Translations under genes and position numbers: made by a program
Part shown: in pieces, positions 61,337 to 64,000 of the stretch
How positions within the stretch are numbered: position 1 is the stretch's first letter
Layout of the letters: each line of letters opens with the position of its first letter
NCBI GenBank assembly: GCA_002353575.1
Contig: DEJQ01000008.1
Coordinates: 1-64,000, forward strand
Direction of reading: 5' to 3'
Origin: Prevotellaceae bacterium UBA2744
Lineage (GTDB): Bacteria; Bacteroidota; Bacteroidia; Bacteroidales; Bacteroidaceae
Length of the DNA stretch: 64,000 nucleotides
The notes under the pieces: model-generated
Databases searched by the model: none
What the model saw: only the letters and a program-made list of their open reading frames with translations
Told to the model about the DNA's origin: nothing

Positions 61337-62359
61337 TTAACGTTGTACACGACCATTAGCAGCACCACCAGCCAGAGCCTCGACTTCCTCGACGCTTACG
61401 AGGTTGAAGTCACCATTAATGGTGTGCTTGAGTGCACTTGCAGCAACAGCGAATTCGAGAGCCTCGCCCTGAGTCTTCTTAGTGAGCAGTCCATGAATCA
61501 GACCGCCAGAGAAAGAGTCGCCGCCACCGATACGGTCTATGATAGGATTGATGTCGTAACGCTTAGACTGATAGAATTCCTTTCCGTCGTAGATAAGAGC
61601 CTTCCAGCCGTTGTGGGTAGCAGAAAACGACTCGCGCAGAGTAGAAACTACGTATTCGAAACCAAACTCTTCCTTCATCTGCTTGAAGATACCCTCATAG
61701 CCGGCTGCATTTGTTTCGCCACCCTCCACATCGGCATCTGGCTTGAAACCGAGACAGAGTTCTGCATCTTCTTCGTTGCCGATACATACATCGACGTACT
61801 GCATCAGCGGACGCATGATGCTGATAGCCTTCTCGCTTGTCCACAGTTTCTTGCGGAAGTTCAGGTCAACGCTGATCTTAACGCCATGCTTCTTTGCACA
61901 GATACAAGCCTGACGCAGACACTCGGCGCTGGCATCTGAGATAGCAGGAGTGATACCGCTCCAGTGGAACCAGTCAGCACCCTCGAATACTGCATCGAAA
62001 TCGAAGTCCTCTGGCTTTGCCTCAGCGATAGCAGAGTGGGCACGGTCGTAAATAACCTTCGACGGACGCATACTTGCACCAGTCTCAGCATAGTAAAGAC
62101 CAACTCGGTCGCCACCACGGGCGATAAAGTCTGTGTTCACACCATAACGGCGCATTGCATTCACAGCAATCTGACCGATTTCGTGCTTAGGGAGTTTCGT
62201 AACGAAATAAGAATCGTGTCCGTAGTTAGCACAACTGATGGCAACGTTTGCTTCACCACCACCAGGAATAACTCGGAAACTCTCTGCCTGTATAAAACGA
62301 TCGTTTCCATTAGGAGAAAGGCGAAGCATAATCTCGCCCATTGTAACAATTTTAGCCAT
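61337..62359 (-). CDS. kdgK: 2-dehydro-3-deoxygluconokinase (PfkB family)
   Basis: 340 residues. PfkB kinase that phosphorylates KDG to KDPG. The opening MGEIMLRLSPNGNDRF, the GGGEANVAISCANYGHDS substrate site and GGGDSFSGGLIHGL with the catalytic Asp (near residue 275) are as expected, the last with Gly-Gly-Gly-Asp in place of the commoner Gly-Ala-Gly-Asp. Eda lies next, so KDG is the best substrate guess. The promoter probably lies at 62493-62500; the 130-nt leader carries a direct repeat. Confidence 0.9.
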   Translation of the reverse strand: MAKIVTMGEIMLRLSPNGNDRFIQAESFRVIPGGGEANVAISCANYGHDSYFVTKLPKHEIGQIAVNAMRRYGVNTDFIARGGDRVGLYYAETGASMRPSKVIYDRAHSAIAEAKPEDFDFDAVFEGADWFHWSGITPAISDASAECLRQACICAKKHGVKISVDLNFRKKLWTSEKAISIMRPLMQYVDVCIGNEEDAELCLGFKPDADVEGGETNAAGYEGIFKQMKEEFGFEYVVSTLRESFSATHNGWKALIYDGKEFYQSKRYDINPIIDRIGGGDSFSGGLIHGLLTKKTQGEALEFAVAASALKHTINGDFNLVSVEEVEALAGGAANGRVQR

Positions 62360-62403
62360 GTAATAGATAAATTTAGATTACTAGTAATATAATGAATATG
62401 TAT

Positions 62404-62451
62404 CTGTTCTAAGTCTCTCTGCGTATTGTTCTAAGCCTCTCTCTGTATCAG
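62404..62451. repeat. Two-unit direct repeat in the kdgK leader
   Basis: TGTTCTAAGTCTCTCTG (from 62404) and TGTTCTAAGCCTCTCTCTG (from 62427) follow each other with a period of about 23 bp, in the predicted 5' leader of kdgK on the - strand. Possible operator or simple duplication. Confidence 0.5.
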
Positions 62452-62492
62452 CCAAGCGGTAAACAAACCGACAATTCGCCGTACATATCGTG

Positions 62493-62613
62493 CAAAATTA
62501 TATAATTCCAGCCAAAAGGCAACCATCGCAGAGCCTTTTTTTTACAAAAAATACCATTTTAATAAGATTTTTTGGATTTACGTTTCATATTTTATAAAAT
62601 ACAAGTAACTTTG
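62493..62613. promoter_or_regulatory. Divergent promoters kdgK / LacI-type regulator
   Basis: Leftward -7: TAATTTTG on the - strand (62500-62493), without a clear -33. Rightward: TTTC (62583-62586), 19 nt, TAACTTTG (62606-62613), starting near 62620. A 12-bp palindrome ATTTTATAAAAT (62589-62600) lies between the rightward -33 and -7, a natural place for repression. The rest of the 344-bp gap is AT-rich. Confidence 0.55.
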
Positions 62614-62703
62614 CAGGCATTTTGTCAAGTCTCCGACAAATTTATGATGAGCATATTGTAAAAAAGGTATTAGTTTGGTATTATTCAAAGGGTTCAAAGA
62701 AAG

Positions 62704-63774
62704 ATGATGGAAACTCAGTCAAAAATTCGTATTAAGGACATAGCTGAAATGTCCGGGGTATCGGTCGGCACTGTTGACCGCGTACTGCATGGTCGCACAA
62801 ACGTATCAAAGAAATCGCTGGAGAAAGTACAGAAAGTGCTCGACGAGATTAATTATGTGCCCAACCACTATGCATCAGCCCTGGCAAGCAACAAAGTTCA
62901 TAAGTTCGCAGCTATCCTGCCCATGCACGAAGTAGATAGTTACTGGGCTCGCGTAGAGAAAGGTCTATACGAGGGTGTCCGCAAATTCAACGACTTCAAG
63001 ATTTCCTTCGACGTGTTCCAATACGACCCATTCAACGACGAATCCTTTAAAAGCGAATGCGACAACCTCATCAACTCCGAACCCGATGCTGTAATCATTG
63101 GTCCTATCTTCAATTATAATATAATGAAGAACTTCGTGGACCGCCTTGACAAGAAAGAGCTTCCTTATGCCCTGCTCGATTCCAACTGGTCAGAATTCAA
63201 TCCTGTCACCTTCTACGGCCAGGACTCTCTGAAGAGCGGTGAATTCTCAGGTCGTATAATGGAAATGGCAATCAAGGGAGATGCCGACGAAATAGCAATT
63301 TTCCGTGTGATGGGCGAAGGCCGTGTAGCCAGCCGTCAGCAGATGAACCGAGAAGTCGGTTTCCGCAACTACATGAAAGAGCACTGTCCGAAATGCAAAA
63401 TCCACGAAGTGAACCTCTACGCCTACGACAAGCCTGGAATGAAGGAAATTCTCAACGAGTTTTTCACACAGAATCCTGATGTGCAGTACGGAGTATCATT
63501 CAACTCTTCAATCCATCTCGTCGGCGAATTCCTCTGCAAGGAAATGCCTAAGCGCAAAGTGACTCTGATGGGTTACGATGCCGTAGATGCAAACGTAAAG
63601 TGTATCAAGGACGGCTCTGTTGACTTCCTCATCGCCCAGCACCCCCACGATCAGGGTCTCAACTGCTTCCGTAGTATGTTCAACGCCTGTGTACTACACA
63701 TAAAGCAGAAGCGTGACCACTATGTATCAATCGAACTGCTCACAAAAGAGAATATAGATTTCTATACTGACTAA
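62704..63774 (+). CDS. LacI family transcriptional regulator
   Basis: 356 residues. N-terminal LacI HTH (RIKDIAEMSGVSVGTVDRVLHGRTNVSKKS, about 8-38) with the hinge YVPNHYASALASNK, then a periplasmic-binding-protein sensor domain (about 65-345) of the type that binds sugars. It faces the kdgK-eda-pfp run, so hexuronate or KDG are the likely effectors. Two Met codons open the gene. A terminator follows at 63793. Confidence 0.88.
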   Translation: MMETQSKIRIKDIAEMSGVSVGTVDRVLHGRTNVSKKSLEKVQKVLDEINYVPNHYASALASNKVHKFAAILPMHEVDSYWARVEKGLYEGVRKFNDFKISFDVFQYDPFNDESFKSECDNLINSEPDAVIIGPIFNYNIMKNFVDRLDKKELPYALLDSNWSEFNPVTFYGQDSLKSGEFSGRIMEMAIKGDADEIAIFRVMGEGRVASRQQMNREVGFRNYMKEHCPKCKIHEVNLYAYDKPGMKEILNEFFTQNPDVQYGVSFNSSIHLVGEFLCKEMPKRKVTLMGYDAVDANVKCIKDGSVDFLIAQHPHDQGLNCFRSMFNACVLHIKQKRDHYVSIELLTKENIDFYTD

Positions 63775-63792
63775 AAAGAATAATACATACAC

Positions 63793-63827
63793 AATAAAAG
63801 CCAACACATAACGTGCTGGCTTTTATT
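63793..63827 (+). terminator. Terminator of the LacI-type regulator gene
   Basis: AATAAAAGCCA 63793-63803 pairs with TGGCTTTTATT 63817-63827; A-rich 5' side and T-rich 3' side make it bidirectional. Confidence 0.8.
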
Positions 63828-63965
63828 GCTTTTGGCGGATTTAATATCCCAAAAGCCTCTTGTCGGATTTAATATCCGATAGCCTGCCGCGGGCAGGCTA
63901 TCAAAGCAATATTCCTGTCAGCATTTGAAAGTGGACTTTCACTGTTGACAGGAATATTACTTTGA
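63828..63965. repeat. Hairpin array with tRNA-end repeats
   Basis: Four hairpins in a row: 63828-63856 (8-bp outer stem), 63863-63879 (TCGGAT/ATCCGA), 63878-63902 (11-bp perfect stem, 3-nt loop) and 63901-63965 (20-bp arms, one mismatch, enclosing an inner TGAAAGT/ACTTTCA hairpin). CGGATTTAATATCC occurs twice (63836-63849, 63864-63877). AGCCTCTTGTCGGATT at 63854-63869 is identical to the tRNA 3' end at 63965-63980. Confidence 0.75.
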
Positions 63966-64000
63966 GCCTCTTGTCGGATTCGAACCAACGACCCCGAGAT
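63965..64000 (-). tRNA. 3' end of a tRNA (partial)
   Basis: On the - strand, 64000 down to 63965 reads the anticodon-stem end, variable loop, a T arm with GTTGG-TTCGAAT-CCGAC, the acceptor strand AAGAGGC and a U discriminator. CCA is not encoded. The anticodon is outside the window, so the amino acid is unknown. The 5' acceptor strand should read GCCTCTT. Confidence 0.8.

Overview
The window reads as a chromosome segment of a gut or rumen type Bacteroidota (order Bacteroidales, most like Prevotellaceae). The reasons are the promoters (TTTG, about 19-21 nt, TAnnTTTG), the near absence of Shine-Dalgarno sites, and families typical of the phylum: PCMD, DUF4421, C10 peptidase, a CarboxypepD_reg-like TonB receptor, PPi-dependent phosphofructokinase and an S16 protein with an Ala/Lys/Glu tail. 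Most of it is housekeeping sequence with good ORFs. I saw no insertion sequence, phage block or CRISPR array.

Layout. 0-3.8 kb: the end of a low-complexity + strand protein, then a leftward cell-surface cluster (calycin/PCMD protein, outer-membrane barrel, PCMD lipoprotein). 3.9-7.4 kb: fabD, a GH13 amylase-like enzyme and rpsP. 7.4-15.3 kb leftward: a secreted C10 protease, lepA, an RluA-type pseudouridine synthase, rlmD and a membrane protein. 15.3-21.2 kb rightward: a Gfo/Idh/MocA oxidoreductase, DUF4421, a secreted multidomain putative metallopeptidase and a GH28 pectinase. 21.3-29.5 kb: a nine-gene rightward run that starts with a STAS / anti-sigma-type ATPase / STAS partner-switching set, continues with three transporters, and ends with pepT, a 3'-5' exonuclease and an RlmI-like methyltransferase. 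29.5-29.9 kb: a gene-free stretch with a candidate small RNA and a long perfect hairpin. 29.9-36.4 kb leftward: the lpxD-lpxC-lpxA-(pRiA4b ORF-3-like)-miaA-PBP1A envelope run, in which lpxC lacks the FabZ domain usually fused to it in this phylum. 36.5-41.5 kb: purM, prfA, clpC. 41.5-42.1 kb: a gene-free stretch with nested inverted repeats and a 42-bp AT palindrome. 42.1-51.9 kb: a VanX-type dipeptidase, htpG, a TonB receptor, pgk, an orphan substrate-binding lipoprotein and a TPR protein. 51.9-58.1 kb: GH25, nudC, uxaA, dnaB, prmA. 58.1-63.8 kb: GH25, pfp, eda, kdgK leftward, facing a divergent LacI-type regulator. 63.8-64 kb: a dense hairpin array and the 3' end of a tRNA.

A metabolic thread links distant parts. 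GH28 releases galacturonate. UxaA (altronate to KDG), KdgK (KDG to KDPG) and Eda (KDPG to pyruvate plus glyceraldehyde-3-phosphate) are later steps of its catabolism. The LacI regulator divergent from kdgK is a plausible hexuronate sensor.

The best leads for something undescribed are: the candidate small RNA at 29.74 kb, whose core motif recurs at 53.77 kb; the nested repeat/palindrome at 41.64-41.80 kb; the tRNA-end repeat and hairpin array at 63.79-63.97 kb; the unfused lpxC; the HExxHxxGxxxH protein beside the pectinase; and the partner-switching module that sits with transporters instead of a sigma factor. Where I moved a start away from the longest possible ORF, the entry says why.
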